Assembly (NCBI GenBank): GCA_900555875.1
Contig: USNB01000035.1
Span: forward strand, 1-9,887
DNA: 9,887 nucleotides
DNA from: an uncultured Eubacteriales bacterium
GTDB taxonomy: Bacteria; Bacillota; Clostridia; Christensenellales; Pumilibacteraceae
Direction of reading: 5' to 3'
The position numbers were made by a program, and so were the translations under genes. The notes beneath the pieces are model-generated. The model had not been told where the DNA came from. It searched no databases and saw only the letters and a program-made list of their open reading frames with translations. Positions 1 through 6,853 of the stretch are shown here, piece after piece. Position 1 is the stretch's first letter. Each line of letters begins with the position of its first letter.

Positions 1-696
1 CCATGTCATCCGCACGAATCCCGCTATCATGAACGGCAGGATCATCAGACAGGACGATGCAGAGAAAAAGAATACGATGAGATTGCGCGACGCACCGTTC
101 GCGCCCGCTTTACGGACGAACGTATACGCCAGCCCCGCACTCATCCCGCCCATTACACCGCCTATCGCGGGGATGACCTCCGCGGAAAACGAAGGACGGA
201 CAACGAATATCGCGCCGACAAATGCCACGGCTACGGCAAGCCATTCGATCTTTGACGGTTTTTCGCGCAGCAGAAACACGGAAAACACTATCGCGAAACA
301 CGGCGACAGTTTATTGAGGATGGACGCGTCCGCGATATCCATACCGTCTATGGCGGAAAAATTAAGTATTATCCCGAGAGTCCCCGCAAGCGATCGCATC
401 ACGAGCGGGTACACATTGCCTTTTATCGTCCCGAACTGAGACGGACGGCGGATGAGAAGCACGAACGCCACCGCAGCCGCGACGAGATTGCGGAAAAACG
501 CCTTCTGCATCGTCGGCAGATCGCCGGACAGCTTCACGAAGAAATTCATAAGAGCAAAAAAGAACGCCGATACGACGATAAATATTACTCCCGGATATCT
601 TTTTTTCGACGCGATTTCCGTATGTCCGACCCTCCGACGCGATCCCCCTTCCGCATATATTAGTTTATTGCAACGACGACCCGTTGTCAAGCGCAT
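1..696 (-). CDS. EamA/DMT-family transporter, C-terminus cut by window edge
   Basis: A drug/metabolite transporter superfamily (EamA) membrane protein that probably moves a small metabolite across the cytoplasmic membrane; the substrate is unknown. The reading frame is open from 696 to the left edge (232 codons). Numbered from an ATG at 696, helices lie near residues 36-56, 69-83, 96-117, 124-143, 151-168, 175-193 and 205-226. That covers the first EamA repeat and the start of the second. Typical family features are the VKLSGDLPTMQKAFFRN stretch (54-70) and the REKPSKIEW loop (144-152). The start is uncertain. The ATG at 696 has no ribosome binding site, lies upstream of the apparent -35 box, and would add an arginine-rich tail of about 32 residues that is odd for the family. 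Below the promoter the only start-like site is an ACG at 621-619, nine bases after GGAGG. Family assignment is firm; the start is not. Confidence 0.88.
   Translation of the reverse strand, partial: MRLTTGRRCNKLIYAEGGSRRRVGHTEIASKKRYPGVIFIVVSAFFFALMNFFVKLSGDLPTMQKAFFRNLVAAAVAFVLLIRRPSQFGTIKGNVYPLVMRSLAGTLGIILNFSAIDGMDIADASILNKLSPCFAIVFSVFLLREKPSKIEWLAVAVAFVGAIFVVRPSFSAEVIPAIGGVMGGMSAGLAYTFVRKAGANGASRNLIVFFFSASSCLMILPFMIAGFVRMTW
662..690 (-). promoter_or_regulatory. Sigma-A-type promoter of the EamA transporter gene
   Basis: On the minus strand TTGACA (690-685) is followed after 17 nt by TAAACT (667-662), which predicts a transcript start near 655. A GGAGGG ribosome binding site follows at 635-630. 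The promoter lies inside the longest version of the open reading frame, so it argues against translation from the ATG at 696. Confidence 0.6.
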
Positions 697-711
697 GCAG
701 AAGAAAATTTT

Positions 712-725
712 AGAAATTTTGTTCT
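712..725. promoter_or_regulatory. Possible LexA (SOS) operator between the divergent promoters
   Basis: AGAAATTTTGTTCT contains GAAA-N4-GTTC, one base short in the conserved half-sites of the Firmicutes LexA pattern GAAC-N4-GTTC. It lies 6 bp upstream of the dinB-type -35 box and 22 bp upstream of the EamA -35 box. The position suits SOS control of a translesion polymerase, but the left half-site is imperfect and the centre is AT-rich, so this could be chance. Confidence 0.3.
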
Positions 726-730
726 AATTA

Positions 731-759
731 TTGACGAGCCGCTTTTCATGTGCTATACT
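731..759 (+). promoter_or_regulatory. Sigma-A-type promoter of the Y-family polymerase gene
   Basis: TTGACG (731-736), a 17-nt spacer, then TATACT (754-759), predicting transcription from about 766. GGAGAG (768-773) precedes the ATG at 781 by 7 nt. The in-frame ATG at 748 lies between the -35 and -10 boxes and would not be in this transcript. Confidence 0.7.
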
Positions 760-780
760 ACGGTCACGGAGAGAAAAAAG

Positions 781-2004
781 ATGAGCTTGTTCGTGCACCT
801 GGATATGAATAATTTTTATGCGAGCGTGGAATGTCAGATGGATCCGTCGCTCGCCGGAAAGCCCGTGGCGGTCGCCGGCTCGCCCGAAAAACGTCACGGC
901 GTCGTACTCGCAAAAAACGAGATCGCAAAGAAATTCGGAGTAAAAACGGGAGATACGGTGTCCGAAGCCACGGCAAAGGCGCCCGGTATCGTATTCGTTC
1001 CTCCCCGCTTCGACGTTTACGACAAGATATCCAAGCGCATGTTCGGGATATGCAACCGATATTCCTGTTTCGTGGAACCGTTCGGGCCGGACGAATGCTG
1101 GCTGGACTGCACGGAAACGGTAAAACTCTTCGGCAGCGGAAAGGACATCGCAGATATGCTGAGATCGAATGTCCGCGACGAACTCGGCATAACGGCAAGC
1201 GCGGGAGTGAGCTTTACGAAGATGTTCGCAAAGCTGGGCAGCGACATGAAAAAACCGGATGCGACCACGGTCATCACGCGCGAAAATTTCAAAGAAAAGG
1301 TCTGGCCGCTGGACGTCGGCGAACTATGCGGCGTGGGCGGAAGGACGGCGGACAAGCTGCGCCGCATAAACATACGCACGATCGGAGATCTTGCATGCGC
1401 CGACGCACGCGTGCTCAAAAAACTGCTCGGAAAACCGGGAGAGGATCTGCGACTGACGGCGCGCGGCGAGGACGAAGGCGAGGTACGCGAAGCCGTAAGT
1501 TCGAGGGACATAAAAAGCATAAGTCACGGGCTGACCGCCCTGCGCGATCTCGTGACCCGCGAGGATTGCGTAACGCTTATAAATTACCTGTCCGAACTCG
1601 TCGCCGTCCGGCTGAAAAAGCACGGATCAAAAGCGGGAGGCATATACCTCGGGCTGCGATACACAGACCTCGAACGCTGCGGCAAACAGGCTTCTCTCGC
1701 GCTGCCCGTGTGCTCGTCTTCGGATATTTCCGAAGCCGCAGTCCGGCTGTTCGACGAGCTGTGGAACGGCTCGCCGCTGCGGTCGGTGGACGTCGGTACG
1801 TTCGCACTCTCCCCGGCAGCATCCCCCGTACAGCTTTCCATGTTCGACGACGGAGCGACGTCGCACTGCCGTGAGAAGCTTGACGCCGCCATTGCCGATC
1901 TCCGGCTGCGTTACGGCAAAAACATAGTCATGCGCGCGTCGCAGATGGACGAGGACATATATACCGACAAGGACGTCGGCGATTTCCTTCCGTTCAAAAG
2001 ATGA
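781..2004 (+). CDS. dinB: Y-family DNA polymerase (DNA polymerase IV type)
   Basis: An error-prone translesion DNA polymerase of 407 residues, which bypasses damaged bases on stalled forks with the sliding clamp. The N-terminal palm carries FVHLDMNNFYASVE (4-17), with metal-binding Asp8 and the steric-gate aromatic Tyr13. The second metal site is Asp104-Glu105 in the FGPDECWLD stretch (101-109). A helix-hairpin-helix-like thumb lies near 182-205 (LCGVGG.TADKLR). The little finger runs from about 245 to 345. A clean beta-clamp-binding motif, QLSMFDD, is at 351-357, followed by a tail of about 50 residues. The start at 781 is set by the ribosome binding site at 768-773 and the promoter at 731-759. 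The gene is divergent from the EamA transporter and stands alone. Whether it is strictly DinB or the related UmuC/YqjW-type Y polymerase is less certain. A LexA-like dyad just upstream would fit SOS induction. Confidence 0.92.
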   Translation: MSLFVHLDMNNFYASVECQMDPSLAGKPVAVAGSPEKRHGVVLAKNEIAKKFGVKTGDTVSEATAKAPGIVFVPPRFDVYDKISKRMFGICNRYSCFVEPFGPDECWLDCTETVKLFGSGKDIADMLRSNVRDELGITASAGVSFTKMFAKLGSDMKKPDATTVITRENFKEKVWPLDVGELCGVGGRTADKLRRINIRTIGDLACADARVLKKLLGKPGEDLRLTARGEDEGEVREAVSSRDIKSISHGLTALRDLVTREDCVTLINYLSELVAVRLKKHGSKAGGIYLGLRYTDLERCGKQASLALPVCSSSDISEAAVRLFDELWNGSPLRSVDVGTFALSPAASPVQLSMFDDGATSHCREKLDAAIADLRLRYGKNIVMRASQMDEDIYTDKDVGDFLPFKR

Positions 2005-2055
2005 CCGCACCCGATAATACCCGCGCAAAAACGCGTTCATACCGGATTTGAGCTG

Positions 2056-2073
2056 TTATGTCACGCATAATAC
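2056..2073. repeat. Palindromic motif TTATG-N5-CATAA, copy 1
   Basis: TTATGTCACGCATAATAC lies in the gap below the dinB-type gene. It agrees at 16 of 18 positions with a second copy at 9164-9181. Both copies keep TTATG and CATAA arms around a 5-nt centre, followed by TAC. It looks like a protein-binding site or a small dispersed palindrome. Confidence 0.5.
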
Positions 2074-2107
2074 TTTGAAATATCCGCGTTTTTACGCGAT
2101 CTGGCAT

Positions 2108-2147
2108 GATAAAAGGGGCTCTCTTCAAAACGAGAGACCCTTTTATC
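2108..2147. terminator. Bidirectional rho-independent terminator
   Basis: A 16-bp stem (2108-2123 with 2132-2147, one G-T mismatch) has an 8-nt loop, an A-run on one side and a T-run on the other. It sits between the convergent dinB-type gene (stop 2004) and DUF1292 gene (stop near 2180) and can end both transcripts. It lies about 30 nt beyond the DUF1292 stop. Confidence 0.85.
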
Positions 2148-2179
2148 CGTTTCGTCTTGTCTCTGTCCCGCCGCCTTTT

Positions 2180-2536
2180 TCAGACGTCGGATCCCCTTGC
2201 CATTTCCAGCATTTCCAGATATTTATCGAACACTTTCGCAGCGAGATCATAGTCATCCTCAATACGCACGACGGCATTCATATCGTCATCTATAAGCACC
2301 CGGAACACGATCGCCTCGTCATCGGCTACGCCGGATATCTTATCGATGGGCTTAAGGATGCAGAACAGATCCTTGGTAAGTTCCCTCTCCGGGTCAAGCT
2401 CCGCCGCATCGGTCTTATCGATAGGTACTATAGCTACTTGCTCGAAGTGCATTACCGTCCCGTCCTCGTCGACGAGCGTAATGGGATCATGATTGTCCGG
2501 ATCGAGCAAAGCGTCGAGCAGATCGGTTTTTGCCAT
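2180..2536 (-). CDS. DUF1292 family protein
   Basis: A small acidic cytoplasmic protein of 118 residues in the DUF1292 (YrzB-like) family, whose function is not established. The family hallmark is the ITLVDEDGTVMHFEQVAIV strand pair (19-37), followed by LFCILKPID (57-65), a DDEAIVFRV strand (72-80) and a C-terminal helix ending in VFDKYLEMLE (102-111). GGGAGG (2552-2547) precedes the ATG by about 10 nt, and the promoter at 2600-2572 drives it. In many Firmicutes DUF1292 genes sit near yrrK/yqgF and alaS. Here the gene stands alone between a terminator and a broken response regulator. No terminator separates it from that remnant, so read-through from the strong promoter at 3224-3196 may add to its expression. 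Confidence 0.85.
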   Translation of the reverse strand: MAKTDLLDALLDPDNHDPITLVDEDGTVMHFEQVAIVPIDKTDAAELDPERELTKDLFCILKPIDKISGVADDEAIVFRVLIDDDMNAVVRIEDDYDLAAKVFDKYLEMLEMARGSDV

Positions 2537-2571
2537 TATTCGTTTCCTCCCTTGATATTATCTTTCGACAT

Positions 2572-2600
2572 ATATTAACACAAAAAGACAAGAAGGTCAA
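2572..2600 (-). promoter_or_regulatory. Sigma-A-type promoter of the DUF1292 gene
   Basis: TTGACC (2600-2595), a 17-nt spacer, then TAATAT (2577-2572), with a predicted start near 2565 and the ribosome binding site AGGGAGG just below. The -35 box lies where recognisable similarity to the broken response regulator ends, so the deletion that removed the regulator's tail stopped short of this promoter. Confidence 0.7.
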
Positions 2601-2619
2601 TACAAACCGCCGTTGCCGC

Positions 2620-3137
2620 CCGCGAACCGATCGCGGTCATATTGCCTTTTACGGTATGATAAACAAGATCGTGATCGTATACTTCGATATATTTTATCTC
2701 GGTCGAGGGCACGCACGCAAAGTTTTCGCGCGTTCTGATCTGTACCGTCACGCCCGACGACTTACCGAGATGATCTATCGCACGGCGGATTTTTATAGAA
2801 AAACTGTAGTAACTGACGGGTTTGACGATAAAATCAAAGGCGTGCACCTCGTATCCCTCTCAACAGCATATTGCGCAAGATTGGTCACAAATATAAGCAC
2901 GACATCGTCATCTATATCACGAAGTTTGCGTGATGCCTCCATTCCGTTAAGCATGGGCATATCTATATCCATGAGCACGATATCGAACCCGGATTAATAT
3001 TTATCGAGAAAATCCACGGCATTGCCGAAAACTCTGATATCTATCCGCTCCGCCGTCTCTTCCGAAAACTTTTCCACGTACCCGCACAGCGTGTCGGAAT
3101 CTTCTTTAATATCTTCCACCACCGCCATTTTCAGCAT
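2620..3137 (-). pseudogene. Broken LytTR-family response regulator
   Basis: Remnant of a two-component response regulator: receiver domain plus DNA-binding LytTR domain. The start is an ATG at 3137 with GGAGGG 5 nt upstream. Receiver residues survive: Glu8-Asp9 acidic pair, phospho-acceptor Asp57 in VLMDIDMP, Thr85 in FVTN, and the Lys in FIVKP. Three lesions destroy it. A TAA replaces codon 48 (2996-2994) between KY and SGFD. A 2-nt AG duplication in GAGAGGG (about 2861-2855) shifts the frame between YAVE and YEVHAFDF. The LytTR domain ends after EVYDHDLVYHTVKGNMTAIGS (about 2623), losing its second half. Well-kept residues on both sides of each lesion suggest recent decay. No partner histidine kinase lies in the window. 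Sequencing error could explain one lesion but hardly all three. Confidence 0.85.
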
Positions 3138-3195
3138 GACGTCCCTCCCCTCTGCTCGCAGACAGACCGATACGCGCGATCGGACTTCTTTTCCG

Positions 3196-3224
3196 ATTAT
3201 ATATCATAAGTTATATTTTGTCAA
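3196..3224 (-). promoter_or_regulatory. Perfect-consensus promoter above the broken response regulator
   Basis: TTGACA (3224-3219), exactly 17 nt, then TATAAT (3201-3196): a perfect match in both boxes and spacing. The transcript would begin near 3189, about 50 nt above the regulator's ATG. It now drives only the remnant and possibly read-through into the DUF1292 gene. Confidence 0.85.
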
Positions 3225-3297
3225 TAGCAAACCGACAAATAATCATGCGGGCAAAGGTGATGCGATCCTGTCGGCAGATCACGTCCCGCACGATAAA

Positions 3298-3327
3298 GCC
3301 GCGCATGTCCGACCGGACATGCGCGGC
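3298..3327 (-). terminator. Terminator of the lipoprotein-GH3-membrane protein operon
   Basis: A perfect 14-bp inverted repeat (3298-3311 with 3314-3327) has two bases between the arms, so it folds as a 13-bp stem with a tetraloop. On the minus strand the stem is GC-rich and followed by TTTATCG. It lies about 107 nt past the stop of the last operon gene. The T-run is short, so termination efficiency is uncertain. The gap around it (3225-3434) holds no gene; it also contains an 8-bp inverted repeat (3389-3396 with 3410-3417). Confidence 0.6.
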
Positions 3328-3434
3328 AAACGATCGCGCACGGGGCGCAAACGCTCCGTATCGGATCCCGGCATCCGTTTACCGGGACGTTTGTCGCGTA
3401 CACCGCTTTCGACAAACAGCGGCGCGACAATATT

Positions 3435-3851
3435 TCATGCTTCAGACGGCGCGGGCGTCTTATTCTGCTCCGCAAAACACGTAATACAGGAAACGACCGT
3501 GCATGCGATGAATATCGCTCCGAAAGCCACGGCATAAGCCGCATTACCGCCCACGAACATCACCTGATTGACTATATCCGACAATACGGGGAGCCCTTTA
3601 TACAGATGCATACCCAGACCGACGGCGTAGCACGCGACGCTTACCGCAGGCAGGAACGCAGGTCTGCGAAGCACCGCAAAAGCGATCTGCACGAGCGCGG
3701 CAAGAAGTACGAACACGAAAGTTATCACGGAGAAAGATTCGTCTCCCGACGCCAGCGCGATGAACACTATGTCGCTTACGAGCGCCGCAGCAGCAGCTCC
3801 GCTCGCGAGCCAGAACCATATCGTCCTGTTTTTAAGTATATCCGCAAACAT
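3435..3851 (-). CDS. Small four-helix membrane protein, unknown function
   Basis: An unrecognised integral membrane protein of 138 residues. Hydrophobic segments lie near 11-34, 41-62, 66-83 and 97-126. The N-terminus MFADILKNRT is short and positive, and the tail after residue 127 is hydrophilic. No catalytic motif or lipobox is visible; cysteines occur at 74, 117, 122 and 125, three of them in or at the end of the last helix. The ATG at 3851 is one base after the TGA of the upstream GH3 gene, and its ribosome binding site GGGAGG lies in the last GH3 codons. The two proteins are therefore translationally coupled and probably made in proportion. The arrangement suggests a partner or regulator of the membrane-anchored hydrolase, which is inference. 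A longer frame from 3926 starts inside the GH3 gene and has no ribosome binding site, so it was not used. Confidence 0.78.
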   Translation of the reverse strand: MFADILKNRTIWFWLASGAAAAALVSDIVFIALASGDESFSVITFVFVLLAALVQIAFAVLRRPAFLPAVSVACYAVGLGMHLYKGLPVLSDIVNQVMFVGGNAAYAVAFGAIFIACTVVSCITCFAEQNKTPAPSEA

Positions 3852-3852
3852 A

Positions 3853-6834
3853 TCACACCTCCCGTTTTTTGCCGTCGAATACGTACTTTGAAAGCACGAA
3901 CATCGCAAGGCACGCCAGCGCCGCAACGCCTATAACGACTACGATAGCGATGAGCGTAGGCTGCCACCAGGGAGTGAATCCCGTGCCCGTCATCTCCGCC
4001 GTCATGCCGTTGATGAGATTGGAACGCGACATGGCGAAGAAGAATCTGTGATTGGCTTCGCGCAGGCACTGCAATACATAACCGTCGCGGCTTTGCAGCA
4101 GATACGTGCGCACATCGGTACCGCAGGTCGCTCTCGCGTTGAACGTATCCGTTCCTGCGACAAGGCAAGGTATGGTAAGACGAGTGCCTTCTTCTGTCGA
4201 CCAACCTGCCACGGAATCGGTGATCGTCACGCCTTCCCATCCCCATTCTTCGCGAAGAAGTCCGGTAAGCACTTCGGGAGAAGCGTAAACTTCGCGATTG
4301 CCTATGCGCGAACACGACATCATCGTGCCGAGTGCGCCGCCGACGACCATCGCGCCTTCGAAGCCTTTGAACGGTCCCTGGCGAAGCGCCTGCTCGGTCA
4401 TATATATGCAGAGTCCGCTGCGGTTCGTTTCCTGATCATTGCCGGCAAAATGCTTGGGAGCCGCGTTACAACCCTTGGCCTGCATCGCCGCGCACTGCGC
4501 CGCGCCGCAAAGATATGACATGACGCTGCATTCGCTGTAATACTCGAAGTTACGACCGGAGAAAGGCGTCCTGTGGATGTTCGCGCCCGGGCTCCAGAGC
4601 TGCGTCGTACCGCCGAACAGACAGTCCTCGGCAATGAAGCTGCCGCGCGAAGCAAGCAGATCGACATTCCATGTGCTTGCTGCGACCACTTCGTTTATGC
4701 GCATGGTGGCGGTACCCGTGATCTCGTCGCCGCGGTATCCCGCCTGCGGTCCCGCGGGACCGTCGGAGTTCGTATTGGCGTTTTTACCTATATCCGACAC
4801 CGCCGGCTGACCGAAATTCTCACCTATCATGTCGCCCATTTCTTTTACGGACAGCTGGTTGATGAATGTCTCCCACTTGGGATCGTCAAACGGTACGTCG
4901 CGCATTTCCACGAGTTTGAGCGTCACCGGAGCGTCCTGCGTGAAGCTGTCGTAGGACGGCGCGTCGGAAGGTTTGGTATACGCCGCTTCGTGCATCTGCG
5001 CGGTCATTTCCGCCGTAGCGGTAAGACCGTCGTAAGTCTTAGGGAACGTGGACCAGTCCGAACGCGTCATATAAGTGACGGCATCCTCTATCCAATAATT
5101 TATATCCACATCCTCGAAACGGTTGGAAACGACATTGCCGGTCTCTCGGCTTGCGGCGTACGTCGTATTGTCGAGCGCGTCCAGCGTATATTTACCCGTT
5201 TTCGCCGCATCGCCCGTCACGATATTTCCCGCCGCGTCCGTGAGTTTACCGGACACCTCGCTGCCGTACTTTGCCGCCATCACGTTATTGAGCGCGTCGT
5301 GAGCGTTATCGCCTATCGCAAAGAAGTAGTCGCCCTCGTCGAACACGTAGCAGCCTTTCTTGCTCTCGTCCGCGCCGTTGACGGCGTTCATATCGTAAGT
5401 GGCGAAAAGATAATCGTCGGCAACGATCGTGACTTTCTCTTCGTCGCCCTCGGCGAGCAGACCCGTCTTGCCGAAGCCTATGAGCTGCACTGCGCTCTTT
5501 TCCGCCATGCCCTCTTCGTACGGCAGGCTCGCGTACAGCTGTACGACCGACTTAGACTTGCCCGCAAAAGCCGAGCCGTCGGGGCAGCCGTCGTTCTTTA
5601 CGTTCACGACAGCCGTTACCGTATGCGCGTCTCTGTCCCACGTCAGGGACTCGAGCGTCTGCGTAAAGCTCGCGTAACTCGTGCCGTAGCCGAAAGGATA
5701 CGCCATTTCGTCCGCGTAATCCCAAACGCCGTTACCGTCAAAAACGCCGTAATTACCGGTCGCGTCGCTTACGCCCAACACTGCGTCGTGATATCTCGTT
5801 TCGTAGTATTTGTATCCGACGTAAATGCCTTCCGCTTCCACGATGTAGTTCGCCGTATCGCCCGTAAAGCTTATGTCGAAAGCGTTCTGTACCGCCGCCG
5901 ATGACAGCGAATCGGACGCATAAGTATCTACGAACCGACCTGAAGGATCGGCTTTTCCCACGAGGATATCCGCAACGCCGTCGAAGCCTTTAAGTCCGGG
6001 ACCGCCTATCCAGAGGCAGGCGTCCACACCGTACTCCGCTTCGTCCAACCAACCGAGTTCCATGGGATATGCGCTGTTGATGAGCACGATTGTCTTACCG
6101 AACTTGCCCGACTGCTCGATCATTTCGAGCAGATCCGCTTCGCTCTCGTGAAGAGCAAGCTGCGACACGCCGTCGGCGTCCGAAGCGAACAGATCGCGTC
6201 CTTCGCCGCCGTCGCGGGAGAACATCACTATCGCGGCATCGTTATATGCGTTTGCATACGACGATTGCAGCGCGGACGTATAAAAACCGATATCCTCTTC
6301 CCCGATATCCGACTTTATACCGTCCTTGTTTTCGACGGCTACTTTGACTCTCCGAGTACCGCTCGCGGCATACGCGTCGTAAAGCGTTTCGTTGATATCG
6401 AAGCCTTCGTTTTCCAGCGCGGCGCGCAGCGACACCACTCTCGACTCGTCGAGTGCGGGACCGCCCGAATTACCGCGATATACAGGGTCGGCGACCGATC
6501 TGCCGAAAAGCGTCACGCTGCGTTCTTCTGCGGTAAGAGGCAATGCCGCGCCGTCGTTTTTGACAAGCACCGCGCCCTCCTGCATGGTAAGGACCTCGTT
6601 CTCGTCCGAAGCCGCCACCATTTCCAGATAACCGTCGTCGCTGCGTTCATAGTCGCTCGCAAAATATTCGGTATCGTCGGTGACCGACTGAGCCGGAGGG
6701 AGGGTATTCAGGAATATATTGACCTGTCCCTCCCACCTGAAGCACAGTGCGGTCATGAACGCCGCGACGGAAAAGAGTACGGCAAGCACGGCGAACAGTC
6801 CGCGCCACATACCCGTTTTTCCGAATAATTTCAT
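3853..6834 (-). CDS. Domain-swapped GH3 glycoside hydrolase anchored at both ends
   Basis: A family 3 glycoside hydrolase of 993 residues (beta-glucosidase-like; substrate unknown) acting outside the membrane. The domain order is reversed. A first helix (13-33) is followed by the alpha/beta domain that is normally C-terminal (about 75-385), with EGAVLVKNDGAALPLT and the likely acid/base Glu211 in GGEGRD. A fibronectin III-like segment follows (about 425-475). The TIM-barrel domain comes last (about 660-900), with SDGPAG (690-695), GRNFEYYSE, KHFAGNDQE (794-802) and the nucleophile Asp873 in VTITDS. A second membrane helix spans about 960-982. Both catalytic residues are present, so activity is plausible. 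The ATG at 6834 is preferred, 10 nt after GGAGG; a TTG at 6843 would sit one base from it. It is the middle gene of a three-gene operon. Swapped GH3 enzymes are known in rumen bacteria; two-ended anchoring is less usual. Confidence 0.9.
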   Translation of the reverse strand: MKLFGKTGMWRGLFAVLAVLFSVAAFMTALCFRWEGQVNIFLNTLPPAQSVTDDTEYFASDYERSDDGYLEMVAASDENEVLTMQEGAVLVKNDGAALPLTAEERSVTLFGRSVADPVYRGNSGGPALDESRVVSLRAALENEGFDINETLYDAYAASGTRRVKVAVENKDGIKSDIGEEDIGFYTSALQSSYANAYNDAAIVMFSRDGGEGRDLFASDADGVSQLALHESEADLLEMIEQSGKFGKTIVLINSAYPMELGWLDEAEYGVDACLWIGGPGLKGFDGVADILVGKADPSGRFVDTYASDSLSSAAVQNAFDISFTGDTANYIVEAEGIYVGYKYYETRYHDAVLGVSDATGNYGVFDGNGVWDYADEMAYPFGYGTSYASFTQTLESLTWDRDAHTVTAVVNVKNDGCPDGSAFAGKSKSVVQLYASLPYEEGMAEKSAVQLIGFGKTGLLAEGDEEKVTIVADDYLFATYDMNAVNGADESKKGCYVFDEGDYFFAIGDNAHDALNNVMAAKYGSEVSGKLTDAAGNIVTGDAAKTGKYTLDALDNTTYAASRETGNVVSNRFEDVDINYWIEDAVTYMTRSDWSTFPKTYDGLTATAEMTAQMHEAAYTKPSDAPSYDSFTQDAPVTLKLVEMRDVPFDDPKWETFINQLSVKEMGDMIGENFGQPAVSDIGKNANTNSDGPAGPQAGYRGDEITGTATMRINEVVAASTWNVDLLASRGSFIAEDCLFGGTTQLWSPGANIHRTPFSGRNFEYYSECSVMSYLCGAAQCAAMQAKGCNAAPKHFAGNDQETNRSGLCIYMTEQALRQGPFKGFEGAMVVGGALGTMMSCSRIGNREVYASPEVLTGLLREEWGWEGVTITDSVAGWSTEEGTRLTIPCLVAGTDTFNARATCGTDVRTYLLQSRDGYVLQCLREANHRFFFAMSRSNLINGMTAEMTGTGFTPWWQPTLIAIVVVIGVAALACLAMFVLSKYVFDGKKREV

Positions 6835-6853
6835 GATAAGCAATCCTCCGCGA

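Noticed and set aside
748..780. Earlier in-frame ATG at 748 for the Y-family polymerase
   Set aside because: It lies between the -35 and -10 boxes, has no ribosome binding site, and adds 11 residues not seen in the family. The ATG at 781 has GGAGAG at 7 nt.
831..1874. Long open frame of 347 codons on the plus strand inside the polymerase gene
   Set aside because: Very arginine-rich with no recognisable domain; it is an out-of-frame shadow of the conserved polymerase frame.
2056..2073. Resemblance of the TTATG/CATAA palindrome to a XerCD dif site
   Set aside because: In dif the arms are in the opposite order (CATAA...TTATG) with a 6-nt centre. Here the order is TTATG-N5-CATAA, and the rest of the dif arms is absent.
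2023..2100. Distant inverted repeat (2023-2036 with 2087-2100, 13 of 14 pairs)
   Set aside because: The low-complexity CGCG/T-run arms with a 50-nt loop could arise by chance, and the clear terminator follows at 2108.
3022..3544. Open frames of about 100 to 170 codons on both strands across the gap around 3225-3434
   Set aside because: They overlap the broken regulator promoter and the terminator, have no family resemblance or ribosome binding site, and are best read as chance frames.
4573..5904. Long open frame of 443 codons antisense to the GH3 gene
   Set aside because: Arg, His and Val-rich composition without motifs or a ribosome binding site; a shadow created by the codon use of the GH3 gene, whose own frame carries clear catalytic motifs.
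6835..6843. TTG start at 6843 for the GH3 gene
   Set aside because: Only one base separates it from GGAGG; the ATG at 6834 is better spaced and gives a normal MKLFGKTG signal-anchor start.
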